Notes under the pieces: generated by a model
The model's database searches: none
What the model saw: the letters and a program-made list of their open reading frames with translations, nothing else
What the model was told of the DNA's origin: nothing
Position numbers and translations under genes: made by a program
NCBI GenBank assembly: GCA_037178625.1
Contig: CM074133.1
Location: 3,286,001 to 3,350,000 of the forward strand
DNA length: 64,000 bases
Reading direction: 5' to 3'
Source of the DNA: Skeletonema tropicum
Lineage: Eukaryota; Bacillariophyta; Thalassiosirophyceae; Thalassiosirales; Thalassiosiraceae
Part shown: positions 53,870 through 64,000 of the stretch, piece by piece
Numbering within the stretch: the first letter of the stretch is position 1
How the letters are laid out: every line of letters begins with the position of its first letter

Positions 53870-54775
53870 ATGAGCGGAGATAGTAATGCTGTTGCGGCGG
53901 TAAACACATCATCTTGTGCTTCGTGCGGCATTGTAGAAAGTGACGACGTCAAATTGAAGAATTGCACTGCTTGCTATCTCCTTAAATGTTGTAGCATTGA
54001 ATGTCAAAAGGACCATAGAAAACAGCATAAGCGGGACTGTAAAAAAAGAGTAGCTGAATTACGAGATGAAGTATTATTCAAGCAACCGGAAAGTACGCAC
54101 ATGAGGGACTGTCCAATCTGCATGATACCTCTGCCGTTTGATCAAACAAAATCTGTCATGATGGAATGCTGTAGCAAAGTGATTTGCGTAGGTTGTAGTT
54201 ATGCCAATAGGTTGAGAGAGGAAGAAATGAGGCTTGAGCATACGTGCCCATTTTGTCGAAAAGCAAGACCCGTAACGGATGAGGAATGTGACAAACGAAG
54301 GATGAAAAGAGTAGAGGCGAATGATCCATTTGCGCTGCTCAATGAAGGAACTGTGCAATACGAGGGAAAAAACTATATCAAAGCGGCTGAATATTGGACA
54401 AGAGCTGCTGAATTGGGAAATATGGTAGCACATTGTAAACTGGCAATTATGTATCAGAACGGTATGGGGATTGGCAAAGACAAGGGGAAGGAAATTCATC
54501 ATCTGGAAGAGGCTGCTATCGGCGGCCATCCAACAGCTAGATGCCTTCTTGGACAAGAGGAATTGAATAATGGCAATGCTGAGAGAGCAGTGAAACATTG
54601 CATCATCGGCGCCACGCAAGGTTGTGATTTTTCGATGAAAGCGCTGATGAAAGTATTCAAGATGGGATTAGTCGAAAAAGATGTTCTTACTTCTACTCTT
54701 CGTGAGCATCAGGCCGCTGTAGATGCAACCAAAAGTCCTCAGAGGGAGACAGCTGCAAAATATCGTCCAAGGTGA
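53870..54775 (+). CDS. MYND-RING-Sel1 protein (copy O), intact
   Basis: 301 codons (MSGDSNAVAAVNTSSC). MYND (CASCG, CTACYLLKCC, where the usual Tyr before Cys is Cys; CQKDH), VLFKQPESTHMRDCPIC, CCSKVICVGC, CPFC, RMKRVEANDPFA, Sel1 repeats (WTRAAELGNMVAH, AVKHCIIGATQG) and VEKDVLTSTLREHQAAVDATK. Closest in style to copy P. The 3' flank (GAAAAACTCCATCAAGGAGT) matches that of copy L. Confidence 0.9.
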   Translation: MSGDSNAVAAVNTSSCASCGIVESDDVKLKNCTACYLLKCCSIECQKDHRKQHKRDCKKRVAELRDEVLFKQPESTHMRDCPICMIPLPFDQTKSVMMECCSKVICVGCSYANRLREEEMRLEHTCPFCRKARPVTDEECDKRRMKRVEANDPFALLNEGTVQYEGKNYIKAAEYWTRAAELGNMVAHCKLAIMYQNGMGIGKDKGKEIHHLEEAAIGGHPTARCLLGQEELNNGNAERAVKHCIIGATQGCDFSMKALMKVFKMGLVEKDVLTSTLREHQAAVDATKSPQRETAAKYRPR

Positions 54776-54843
54776 AGTAGGATTGGTCTTATGGAATGAA
54801 AAACTCCATCAAGGAGTAGAAGGCATCATAAGATAATAATAAT

Positions 54844-54895
54844 AACAGAAATTTTAAAGTACGTCTGATTAACCCTCTCTAGGGGCGAAATTATG
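54844..54895 (-). repeat. partial inverted copy of the 110-bp dispersed repeat
   Basis: On the minus strand CAGACGTACTTTAAAATTTC and CTGTTAT match the end of the repeats at 16285 and 38845. Confidence 0.65.
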
Positions 54896-55107
54896 ACTAG
54901 GCATCAAAAGATAGTTATTTACCCTTTGCCTCTTGAATACTTTAGAGCTGCAAAACTTAGTTTCCTTGCCTCACACCTCACAGCATGATTTCGGCAAAGC
55001 AACAAGCAACTTAGCCGCATCAACTTGGCTTGCTGCTTGCTAATGGTCGGAAGTTAGTTCTCTATGATTTTGATTTCCACGTGTTCGCATGACTGCGCTG
55101 GTCGGTT

Positions 55108-55426
55108 CAACGTGTACTGCATTCAAGTTAAGCTGGTGGGGAGGAGGGAAGTAGAGAATGAAAGCCAAGGTGAAGAGAGGAACAGCAGCTGGAAATTTGT
55201 ACGGCGGTCTGTCAACACTTTGTGGCGTCACGTGTCACTTTAAGCGTTGTGAGAAAAATCACTTACAGATCCACTACGTACAAGATTTGGCTGGGAAGAA
55301 AGCAATCATCCAGCAAGCTTACAACTTTGTTTGTCAGCAAATTTATCGGTCCAGTCTACTGCCAAAGTGATCAGTGTCGAAGTTGATCATCGATAGTGTT
55401 GCTATTGTCAGAGATTCGAATTTTTT
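55108..55426 (+). repeat. 319-bp duplicated block, copy 1
   Basis: Matches 58341-58659 over 319 bases with one visible difference (TACGTACAAG against TACGCACAAG). It holds a 70-codon ORF (55158-55370) starting MKAKVKRGTAAGNL with four Cys and no known domain. Confidence 0.9.
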
Positions 55427-58340
55427 ATGCGCTACTTACTAAAGCTTGTCACTGGGTTCCTTTTTGTCTTTATTTCCTTCGTGGCTGCTTGACGTAATGA
55501 CGTGATGACGTGTAATATAACGTTCCGGAGTTTTGCTACCGCCGTGTCTATCGACATGACCTCCGTTGTCTCGCAGTGTCCACACGCAACCGTCTTGGTG
55601 ACGGGAGCTTTGAGGGGGGTTTAGATGGGATATGAACAGGGATATCATGGATGTTGCGTGTGTTGGTGGAAACGGTGAAATAATACAGATTGTGGATTTA
55701 TTAAGAACGTGATTTGAACAGCAGGCCAATATTCTTCATGCAATATTCTTCATGCAGCGGCCAGTTTGGTTCATCTACGATCTGTACCCGTCCCTTGAAG
55801 CAATTGCCGGCGCTTTGGGTGGGTTTGACGGGGGTTGGATGACATTAGATATTTGTTAATGACACAACAACATGTTCTATGTCAATGGTTTGGTTGGTTT
55901 CACAACACGTGGAATACTCTTCTCTAGTTTTTAAGAGTATCAAAGCGACATCAATGCTTCAGAGAGTTTTATGCAGAAGTTGGCTTTGGTTACACGGTGG
56001 GGTGGGTGCACGGGATGATATCTATTTTATCACTTCCGTGCAGTCCGCTGATGAGGGATGCGTTCTTAAACATTCACAAATCTATCACGTCGGGGGAATA
56101 CTATTAATTCGTCGATTGAGAGCCATAATCTCCGTGTTGAGTTTGCGTTTAGGGATGGCGCATTGGTCATGCACAGCTCTATCGCACTCTCCTATTGTGG
56201 AGGGCAATAGTGGAAGACCAAGCGAAGGTTGTTCTTCCTATCGCCATGAATGGATGAGTGTAGTCTCCGAGTTCCCTCAAGAGCCCTTTCCCTCCTTCTG
56301 CGCCTCCTTCGTTATATGATGCATGGGGGATAAATCAACGACGGGGAGTTCTGGTGGTGCTATACACTTCTTCATCATGGTGAGAGTATCAAAGCAAGTG
56401 ACGTTGGAAAAGAAGGATTCTGCTTTGGATATGTAATGTTGAGGGGGGTTATGTGCGCACATGTACATGACTCTCGCACTCGGGTCGTGGGTGGGTAGAC
56501 ATTTCTCATCTACGCCACGGACATACTCTCACTTATTCAAAGTAGATGGAGGTAGTCGGACGAAAGAGTTTTGCTTTTCGGCTTGAATACTTCTTCGTGG
56601 GATGCATCGAAATTCTATGAACGGCTATGTTGTCGTAGTATGGAGATGCAAGGAAGGCAGTGACCAATCTGATCGTCCGAGGAAATGTCAATGTTTGGAA
56701 AATCATTCCCATCTTTAAATGTAGGGACTTGATTGGTTGACGTCTCTTCGACTTTGTTTTGGGGATTGGTAGAGGGGGGCAAGGTTGGATCTAGCATTTC
56801 AACACCTCGCGGATTGATGCACCGATCGATACTACTACTAGGTCTGTGAGACGATACACTTCTCACCTCACAGTAGTACCAAAACTTGTCAAACACCATG
56901 AGTCTTTTCCGCACTTCATCGTCTATGCGATAAGATGGTTCGTATGAGTGTAGGGCACTTGTCCGACAGATGGACTCATCACGAACACTTTGCAGAAAGG
57001 CTTCCCCCACTATGGCATTCCTTCTAATGTCACATTTTGCGTCGCAAGACGCATCAAACAATTTGTCTCGTTGATTGGATTGTGGTGATTAATCTCGAGA
57101 CATATGTTTAATTCTCTTACTTTGCTGAGTACTCGGGGGAATTGTTTTCTCACGGGAACACAGCCCTGAATTGGATTTAAGTATCCATTTCTGAATAGGC
57201 CGGGAAATGATGGCACATCAAGCGGAAGGTCCAATGGAGGTTACAGTCTTCCTTCATGTACTCCGTCATCGGGGACGAGTAGAACTTCCAGCAAGAGATT
57301 GCAAGTACTTCAGCGATCTCTACGGTGATGCCACATCATGTACATATATTAGTTACTCTGGGGAAGAGAGTAACAGCTATCAGAGAAGGTATTTAAATGT
57401 TCATGATCTGCGATTCTATCCAGCGGTGTGTGTTTGCACTTCATCAACCAAGATGGTCACCCGAGTGTGCTGATTCGTTGTTGAGATGCGAAAGCTGGAT
57501 GAAGGACGGAAATGGACAGGTACCTGTAGTCTCTGCCAATAACCAAGAAATGAATAGTCAGACTCATGGGAGTTAATTTCGTTAGCTCAGGTTCGGGCAA
57601 TAGATGGTTCGAATGCTGAGGCTAAAAAACTACATCAAACTGTAGACTGTAATGCAGTGCGATGGGTGTTGCTGTTTCCTACGCTCTTGAGACTATGACC
57701 GAGCATAGACGGGGTATGAGCAATCAAAGCAATACGTAGGTACGGTTTCACTCCCCCAGATGTGTCGCACCATTTGCATCTGGGATGAATTATGAGGGGG
57801 GCAGCTCAGAGAGCGTGTTCTGAAGATGGTTAGTCGTTAAACCTGTGGTTTCATCCATACTAGCCTCGATTGAGGTATGGCTAAAATTTGTTCGAGTAAG
57901 CGGGCCCTTGTATCTTATCTGCGATAAACAGAGTGCAAATTGAAGTGATGTTTGAAATAGGTTTCCACGCTTCAATGCACATCTGGGATACAAGGTCTCT
58001 CTGGAATTACGAAGTGAGTCACGGGTACCGACGCGAGATGGGTTCCGCTACATGTCAAGGACCCCAATCTCAAGATTCGGCAAATCCCTTCTACAAATGC
58101 CTAGATCAAGGCCTCACTGATCTAGATATATCAAGATAGGAATTCGGGCTGGGCGGATTCCCCCCTCAATAGTTTTCAGAGTTATCGCTGGTTGCTGCGA
58201 TGCTCTGCGGTTCATGGCTCCGAGAGACAACTCTCGGTTTCACGTTCTTCTTTAGTTCACTAAGGTTATTTGGATATTTCTTACTTCTATCTGTTTCCCA
58301 CTTCAACTTGACTTGATTGAGTGATGTACAACGCACCCAC
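55427..58340. other. gene-free, decayed sequence with unrecognised ORFs
   Basis: Minus-strand ORFs at 57234-57010 and 57061-56615 and the + ORF at 55879-56319 have no domain I recognise. The first two meet in different frames around 57035 and might be one broken gene. 58145-58240 carries a dispersed repeat. Confidence 0.3.
58145..58240 (+). repeat. dispersed repeat, copy 2 (partner at 23526)
   Basis: Shares GGGCTGGGCGGATTCCCCC and TAGTTTTCAGAGTTATCG, with small differences, with 23526-23624. Confidence 0.65.
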
Positions 58341-58659
58341 CAACGTGTACTGCATTCAAGTTAAGCTGGTGGGGAGGAGGGAAGTAGAGAATGAAAGCCA
58401 AGGTGAAGAGAGGAACAGCAGCTGGAAATTTGTACGGCGGTCTGTCAACACTTTGTGGCGTCACGTGTCACTTTAAGCGTTGTGAGAAAAATCACTTACA
58501 GATCCACTACGCACAAGATTTGGCTGGGAAGAAAGCAATCATCCAGCAAGCTTACAACTTTGTTTGTCAGCAAATTTATCGGTCCAGTCTACTGCCAAAG
58601 TGATCAGTGTCGAAGTTGATCATCGATAGTGTTGCTATTGTCAGAGATTCGAATTTTTT
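58341..58659 (+). repeat. 319-bp duplicated block, copy 2
   Basis: Near-identical partner of 55108-55426, same strand. Its ORF is 58391-58603. It lies 260 bp upstream of copy P. Confidence 0.9.
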
Positions 58660-58921
58660 TCCCCAACGTATGTGTTGTTGGAAATTCAAGGCGAAGGGAT
58701 TTAGGCGGCACCACGGGAACCGCGGCACTAAAGCGCACTCATCTCAGAATTCAGAATCCTTTTCCGTCCGTGTTCAGAAGTGCCTTTGCTTGCCCTGGGA
58801 ATTCAAGGCGAGGCACAACCACAACCACAACCAGCCCGACCCAACTACCCACTCAACTCAAGCATCTTAACGGTGAAAGAAGCTGACGGAAATCATTAAT
58901 TCGGAGCGGCGGTAAAATAAA

Positions 58922-59821
58922 ATGAGCGAAGATAATGCTGATGCGGAGGTAGACAAATCAAGTTGTGCTTCCTGCGGCATCGCTGAAATTGATGACGTCA
59001 AATTGAAGAATTGCACCGCTTGTTATCTCGTTAAATACTGCAGCATTCAATGTCAAAAGGACCACAGGAAACAGCATAAGCGGGACTGTAAAAAACGAGC
59101 AGCTGAGTTACGTGATGAATTATTATTTAGGCAGCCGGAGAGCACACATCGTGGTGACTGCCCCATCTGCTGTTTGCCGCTACCCCTTGATTTCAAGAAA
59201 TCTAGTGTGACAGAATGCTGCAGCAAAACTATTTGTAATGGCTGCGCCTATACCAATAGGGCACATGAGTTACAAGCATCACTGATGCCATCGTGCCCGT
59301 TCTGTCGTGGAGCGCCAGAAACGGATGAAGAAATTGATAAGCAAAGGATGAAAAGAGTAGAGGCGAATGATCCAGCTGCGCTAATCGGTGAAGGAGCAGA
59401 GCAATACGAGGGGGAAAACTATATCAAAGCATTTGAGTATTGGACAAAAGCTGCTGAATTGGGAGACGCTGATGCACATTGTAAATTGGCAGTAATGTAT
59501 CGTGATGGACATGGTGTTGAGAAGGACAGGGGAAAGGAAATGTACCATCTGGAAGAAGCTGCCATTGGTGGACATCCCAATGCTAGATTATTCCTCGGGA
59601 CTAATGAACTCGAAAATGACAATACGGAAAGAGCAGTGAAACATTTTACCATCGGCGCCACGCAAGGTTGTGATTTTTCAATGAGAGCGCTAATGAGAGC
59701 TTTCAAGAGGGGAGAAATCAGCAAAGTTGATCTTGCTGCTACTCTCCGTGCGCATCAAGCCGCCGTAGATGCAACGAAGAGTCCACAGAGGGAGGCAGTA
59801 ACACAATCTTATGGATGCTGA
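58922..59821 (+). CDS. MYND-RING-Sel1 protein (copy P), intact
   Basis: 299 codons (MSEDNADAEVDKSSC). MYND (CASCG, CTACYLVKYC, CQKDH), LLFRQPESTHRGDCPIC, CCSKTICNGC, CPFC, RMKRVEANDPAA, Sel1 repeats (WTKAAELGDADAH, GVEKDRGKE, AVKHFTIGATQG) and SKVDLAATLRAHQAAVDATK. The upstream CTGACGG...TTCGGAGCGGCGGT is a diverged form of the L/O block. Confidence 0.9.
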   Translation: MSEDNADAEVDKSSCASCGIAEIDDVKLKNCTACYLVKYCSIQCQKDHRKQHKRDCKKRAAELRDELLFRQPESTHRGDCPICCLPLPLDFKKSSVTECCSKTICNGCAYTNRAHELQASLMPSCPFCRGAPETDEEIDKQRMKRVEANDPAALIGEGAEQYEGENYIKAFEYWTKAAELGDADAHCKLAVMYRDGHGVEKDRGKEMYHLEEAAIGGHPNARLFLGTNELENDNTERAVKHFTIGATQGCDFSMRALMRAFKRGEISKVDLAATLRAHQAAVDATKSPQREAVTQSYGC

Positions 59822-61013
59822 AGATGGGTGGTATCATAAGAGGTGCCAATCTCAGTATTCGTAGCATCACAGCAAGATTTCGGCAAAGCAACTTAATCGC
59901 ATCTACTTCTTGCTCCAAGCCTGTTCAACAATTTCACCTATTTATCTCTATTACAATAGACTTTGTTCAATACATACTTCCTTTTCCACCACTACAAAAT
60001 TATACTCACCCAGATTCTCCCTGTCGCAATCAATCAAGAAGTGAGAAGTTGAGAAGATAGTCTCTTACTCTTGGCTTGATAATATCAGTTATGCTTCTCC
60101 CATCGGAATGAAAGACATTGTGTCCGCAATCTTCGACCGATTCGAATACAGTGTTGGGACTTTTAGATGCAAAGTCACCACCACTCAACGATACTTCAAA
60201 GAAGCGCTTCCCTTCCTCGTAGTTAATGATTCTATCCTTTTCCGGCCAAACAACAAGACGATTACTATCCGTATCAACATCTCTTACAGAAGAGAATGGG
60301 CTATCAGTATTTGCCAATAGATTCAACAACAGCGATGTTTTGTTCAGCTTTTCCGATTGTGTTGAGTAGAACTCCAACAATCAGAGCTTCTACCAAGCGT
60401 TGAACTCCGGTACAAGCTGGAGTGTATCTCTCAGTTGACACGGAAATCATGATAATATGGGTACATTATGGCTTTGATGTTCATTTTTATGAAGATGACG
60501 AGACGCCGGCATGATGGTAAGTAGGGCAGAGGGAATGATGAATGAACTTCGAGCATTGGAGGCCCTGCACTTGTCCCCACGGGCAAGCCATGGAACGATG
60601 TGAAAATAACTCTCTCATACGCAGCAGCGGTAACAAAGAACGACTCTGCACAACTGCAGAGGATAATTATTGTGCCATTTTGATCAGGTCTGAGATACAA
60701 ACTCTCTCCTTCTACTTCTCAAAAAGCTGCAGAAATTATTAAAGATGATTGCCATGGATCGAGAACAGATAAATGACTGCGTTAAAACTTTTTATGACCA
60801 TTCGATATCCAGGGTTGTCGGTCTGGTCACGTCTCATGTAATAACAGCTAAGAATGTGTTGGCTTTCATTTGCTGTTGTGTACTACAAATAATATCATGA
60901 TAAATATATGTATGAGATAAATAAGACCAAGACTTCTTTTCTCGTAACAACCTGCACTTCAACATCACTCGGCACTCGAAATTTCCACCAAAATCGCTCA
61001 CAAAAAATCAATC
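59822..61013. other. intergenic; shared 3' flank, no gene seen
   Basis: 59861-59920 (ATTTCGGCAAAGCAACTTAAT) matches the flank of copies O and L. ORFs on either strand have no recognisable features. Confidence 0.4.
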
Positions 61014-61418
61014 ATGCCGACCATCGCAACGTTAATTCAATCATGCCGACCAAAAGCACCGGAGAGCCATTCATTCAATCATGCAGACAGACAGCATTAT
61101 GAGGATCTCTCACAGCCATTCATTCAATCATGGATGGCAAATTGCTGTTGCAAGCCTCATGCCGCTGCTTGCTGTGCTCATAATTTTTCATCGAGCAAAC
61201 TGTCAACATCATTCGCTACCAAACCACCATGTCGGCCAATTTTCCGCCCTCCGCTGGCCGGCCGCTTGCTATACTACCGCTGCCTCCCAATAGCGTTCAC
61301 CCGCAAGCATCCCCGCCGCCTTGAAGCAGGCTCCGCCGCTAACGACTGCAGCCGACGATGGAAGATTACAGGTGAGTTACAACCGATTCATGATCCCCTG
61401 TCCGGTTTTAATGGCTGA
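61014..61418 (+). other. weak ORF with a TTCAATCATG repeat, possible exon
   Basis: The first 120 bases repeat TTCAATCATG several times (about 61007-61133). The rest is Cys/Ala/Pro-rich with no domain. A strong donor-like CAGGTGAGT lies at 61369-61377. Coding status is uncertain. Confidence 0.2.
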
Positions 61419-61433
61419 TCGAGCAACAACTTC

Positions 61434-61647
61434 AGCGCCGAGGAAAGCCGGCGCTATACAAGTTGGCCCAGCACCGTGGAAGCCGGTGCTATATAAATTG
61501 GCCCAGCACCGTGGAAGCCGGTGCTATACAAATTGGCCCAGCACCGTGGAAGCCGGTGCTATACAAATTGGCCCAGGGCTCAGTCCCAGCACCGAGGCAA
61601 AGCCGGTGCTATACAAATAAGGCCCATCGCCGAGGTTAGCCGGCGAT
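61434..61647 (+). ncRNA. array of six 7-bp-stem hairpins with compensatory changes
   Basis: Hairpins: 61434-61455 (AGCGCCG/CGGCGCT), 61470-61490, 61505-61525 and 61540-61560 (AGCACCG/CGGTGCT), 61588-61610 (same stem), 61626-61647 (ATCGCCG/CGGCGAT). Loops are purine-rich (AGGAAAGC, TGGAAGC, AGGTTAGC). The first four have a 35-bp period, with spacers like ATACAAATTGGCCC. Three stem versions keep full pairing. 35 is not a multiple of 3 and the period crosses all frames, so coding is unlikely. Whether it is transcribed is unknown. Confidence 0.5.
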
Positions 61648-63147
61648 TAATTAAATTGGCCCAGCTTTTCTTTGCGCCTTCGGGTGTACTCGATTTGGGG
61701 TTCCGAGAGAGATAGTAACGGTCGGTTTCCAAGGTTGGTCACGGCGGCCTTCGAAGGTGCTGACAGGCTTAAACAGAGTGTCCGTCCTCCTCAGGGAAAG
61801 ATTGGCACAGTTCCTTTAGGGTTTGCTAGACCATAAATCCGTCGCTAAACTACCGTTCGATCTCGTTGAAAAGCAGCTCCACCATCATTTTTAAATCTTT
61901 GTTGTGTTTGTCTGCTGTCTCTTTGTATTTTGTATCTCTAATGAATCTTTGTTTTGTTTCCTATCTCTAAAAACAGTACTTGGCAATTCATATAGAGGCA
62001 CTCTCTTCGCATGGCGTATCGCAAGCTACACAGCTACCGTCCATACATCCACCGCAACTCGGACCAAGCAGAGACTGTTGACGGAAGGCCTTCACTAGCA
62101 GGGCAGGAACAAGACGGCAAGTTTAGTTAGATCAATCTAGCAGGGCCTTCTCTCAAGTTGCGACCATTGCTGTCATGTGTCTTATGGCACATTATTTGCT
62201 GCATCTCTCTAGAGATAGAGAGACGGGATGATTGGGAATTGGCATTTTCGTCTCCATAGGTCGTAGGAATGAGTCTTTAGATAATGTGTCTCATGTTTGT
62301 CAGATGTAAATATAATAAGTCCAATTCCACTGCTTGCTTGATCTTATGATATCACTCTTGAGATCCACTCACCAAGTGTGTACATCACGCTCAGTTCCAA
62401 TAAACATCACTCGATCATATCGTCCTCGTCTCTACTTGCTGCTTTCATTGCATAGCAAAGAGTAAGTATGTATCGAGATTGCAGATAGAGTGTAGAACAG
62501 CGGTAGTATTGAAACTTCCCTCCGACAAAAATGACACACATGACTTCGCCAAGCCAACTCTTCTCGATCGACTATCGTATCGACCAGGGCACATAAAAGA
62601 ATATCGACTCTCGACTGCAACATGATTATTTGTACCACCAAAAGACGATAGGCGTAACAAAGAACAAATATGATCTCATCAATGATGATGGCATCAATGA
62701 TGATGGCAGCCAAGCCGCCTACCCATCCCAATGCCCCTCGCCGCACCACACAACAACATAAACATCTGATGTTAAAGACGAAGAAGACGAAGATGAAATC
62801 ATCCCCAACCAAATGAAAATGCTCCAACTATCACAACCTCAGCATCTAATTGGTCCACCGCTCTCAAATCCCTCCACGACCATCCCCTCTCAGCATCTAT
62901 ACGAATTATCAATCGACACGGGAGGGTGCTCCCTCTCCACGCGGCACTACTGTAAGGTGCTCAATCTCATTTCACGCTAAAATACTAAAACGCATATCCG
63001 ACTGCAGCACGAGAGAAGGATTTGCAGGGAGGACTAGTTTACATGAATTTTGAATGAACTCGTGAGAGTTTATCCGGAGAGTTTGTGGGCTGGTGGAGAT
63101 ATTGCAGTTGATGATACAAGAATTGATGCAAAGAAGTCAAAGCAAGA

Positions 63148-63213
63148 AGAAGACCTCGCGCTCAGTTCTGAGCATAATACAGAAGACCTCGCGCTTAGTT
63201 CTGAGCATAATAG
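63148..63213 (+). repeat. 33-bp tandem duplication, in frame
   Basis: AGAAGACCTCGCGCT...GAGCATAATA occurs at 63148 and 63181, an 11-codon repeat (EDLALSSEHN). Confidence 0.8.
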
Positions 63214-63283
63214 AGCATTGTGCATCGTATCGATGAAGACAGAAGTTATGACGACATCTTTCATGGTCTGTCGGATTAATTTG

Positions 63284-63660
63284 ACAAAGATGATGAAGCT
63301 GCAATTCAGACTGCCAAGCATCTTTCTCCATGTAGTGAAGACACGTATGCATCTTTGGCAGTATATAGCAGATATAACGACTGTGACAAGAGAGAAACGA
63401 AAAAATAATACTACAAAGCGCCCTTTGTCTAATCTTGGCATCAAGAGAAGCAAGAGAAAGAAGAATGGAGCATTGGATGGGCAAGTTCTTTCTCCGTGTA
63501 ATGAAGACACAAGCATCTTTTCTAATCTCTGGATTCATTTGACAAAGATGATGATGATCAAGTTCTTTCTCCATGTACTCAAGACACAACCATATTTTCG
63601 AATCTTGGCATCAAGAGAAGAAGGCAGAGAAGAAAGAAAGGGGAAGAATGGAGCATTAAC
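63284..63660 (+). repeat. imperfect longer repeats
   Basis: TTGACAAAGATGATGA, TTCTTTCTCCATGTA and CTTGGCATCAAGAGAAG recur between 63284 and 63625 at irregular spacing. Confidence 0.55.
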
Positions 63661-64000
63661 GACCTAGCGAGTACAATGGGAAGCAGCATGAGTTTTGAAA
63701 GCATTGGATTATCCTATTTAAAAAAGAGGGGAGCAAAAGTCCAGTATGAAGACAGTGTGTTTGTCGCATGTGCAGTTCTGCCGTGAAAATCAAGAAGGAG
63801 ATGGACAATATACGAAGGGAATTGCATGCATTTGATCTAGTGATGCTACCTTGCTCATGGAATAAGAAGTACACATGGAACATGAAACGCAGGGTGGATA
63901 GCTCTCATCAAGCAAGCTATCTCTTTCTAATAATAAGAGGTTAAAGGCAGCGTTGTACTGGCGTCCAAACAATTTCATTTATTTGTGTTGATACAATTTG

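Larger units (their letters stand above)
61648..64000. other. no recognisable gene; small tandem repeats
   Basis: The + strand ORF at 63050-63667 has no known domain and consists partly of repeats. A CTCTCTAGAGA motif is near 62205-62215. Confidence 0.4.

Noticed and set aside
57571..57626. tRNA gene (GTTAGCTCAGG and GGTTCGAATGC boxes)
   Set aside because: The boxes are too close together and no acceptor stem or anticodon arm can be drawn.
61434..61647. CRISPR-like array
   Set aside because: Regular spacing, but the 'spacers' are the same sequence each time and the genome is eukaryotic. The hairpin explanation fits better.

Overview
This window looks like nuclear DNA of a photosynthetic stramenopile, most likely a diatom. 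Short GT-AG introns (77 to 132 nt) interrupt conserved genes. Two proteins begin with a signal peptide followed by a plastid-type cleavage motif (ASA-F and SG-FAP). There is a DUF6824 gene, a single-domain EukCatA-type voltage-gated channel and a reverse transcriptase of the kind common in diatom genomes. Species cannot be named from the sequence alone.

Layout. 1-3747 (minus): a gene with a DDE integrase, a CXC-type cysteine cluster and a Ulp1-like protease start, running off the left edge. 3748-6464: no gene; palindromes, a 68-bp tandem duplication and an inverted-repeat (MITE-like) element. 6465-9198: two MYND-RING-Sel1 genes. 9327-14078 (minus): a CLEC16A-like gene. 15133-16203: the tail of a retroelement ORF split by a small TIR element with a TAA target duplication. 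17721-19090 (minus): a DUF6824/polyQ gene. 21062-22260: an ion channel. 24060-28552: a DENND4-like gene. 30791-45042: a retroelement-rich block with MYND-RING-Sel1 genes and wrecks around a 1205-codon RT-RNase H ORF, plus a plastid-targeted membrane protein. 45531-54775: a sulfotransferase, an MsrB-like plastid protein and five MYND-RING-Sel1 genes in both orientations. 55108-59821: a nearly perfect 319-bp duplication and one more family member. 61434-61647: an array of six hairpins whose stems change together. The rest, to 64000, has no recognisable gene.

The dominant theme is local expansion of one family: an N-terminal MYND zinc finger, a C4C4 RING-like finger and Sel1-like repeats. I count 17 loci: seven intact ORFs, two with one lesion, four degraded copies and four fragments. 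Copies share flanks as well as coding sequence, so whole gene-plus-promoter blocks were duplicated, and one duplication carried along the 3' end of the CLEC16A-like gene. A C4C4 RING joined to Sel1 repeats suggests ubiquitin-ligase or quality-control adaptors, but that is inference.

Several conserved single-copy genes (DUF6824, DENND4-like, sulfotransferase, perhaps CLEC16A-like and the integrase gene) show single-base frame changes. Some apparent pseudogene lesions may therefore be assembly errors.
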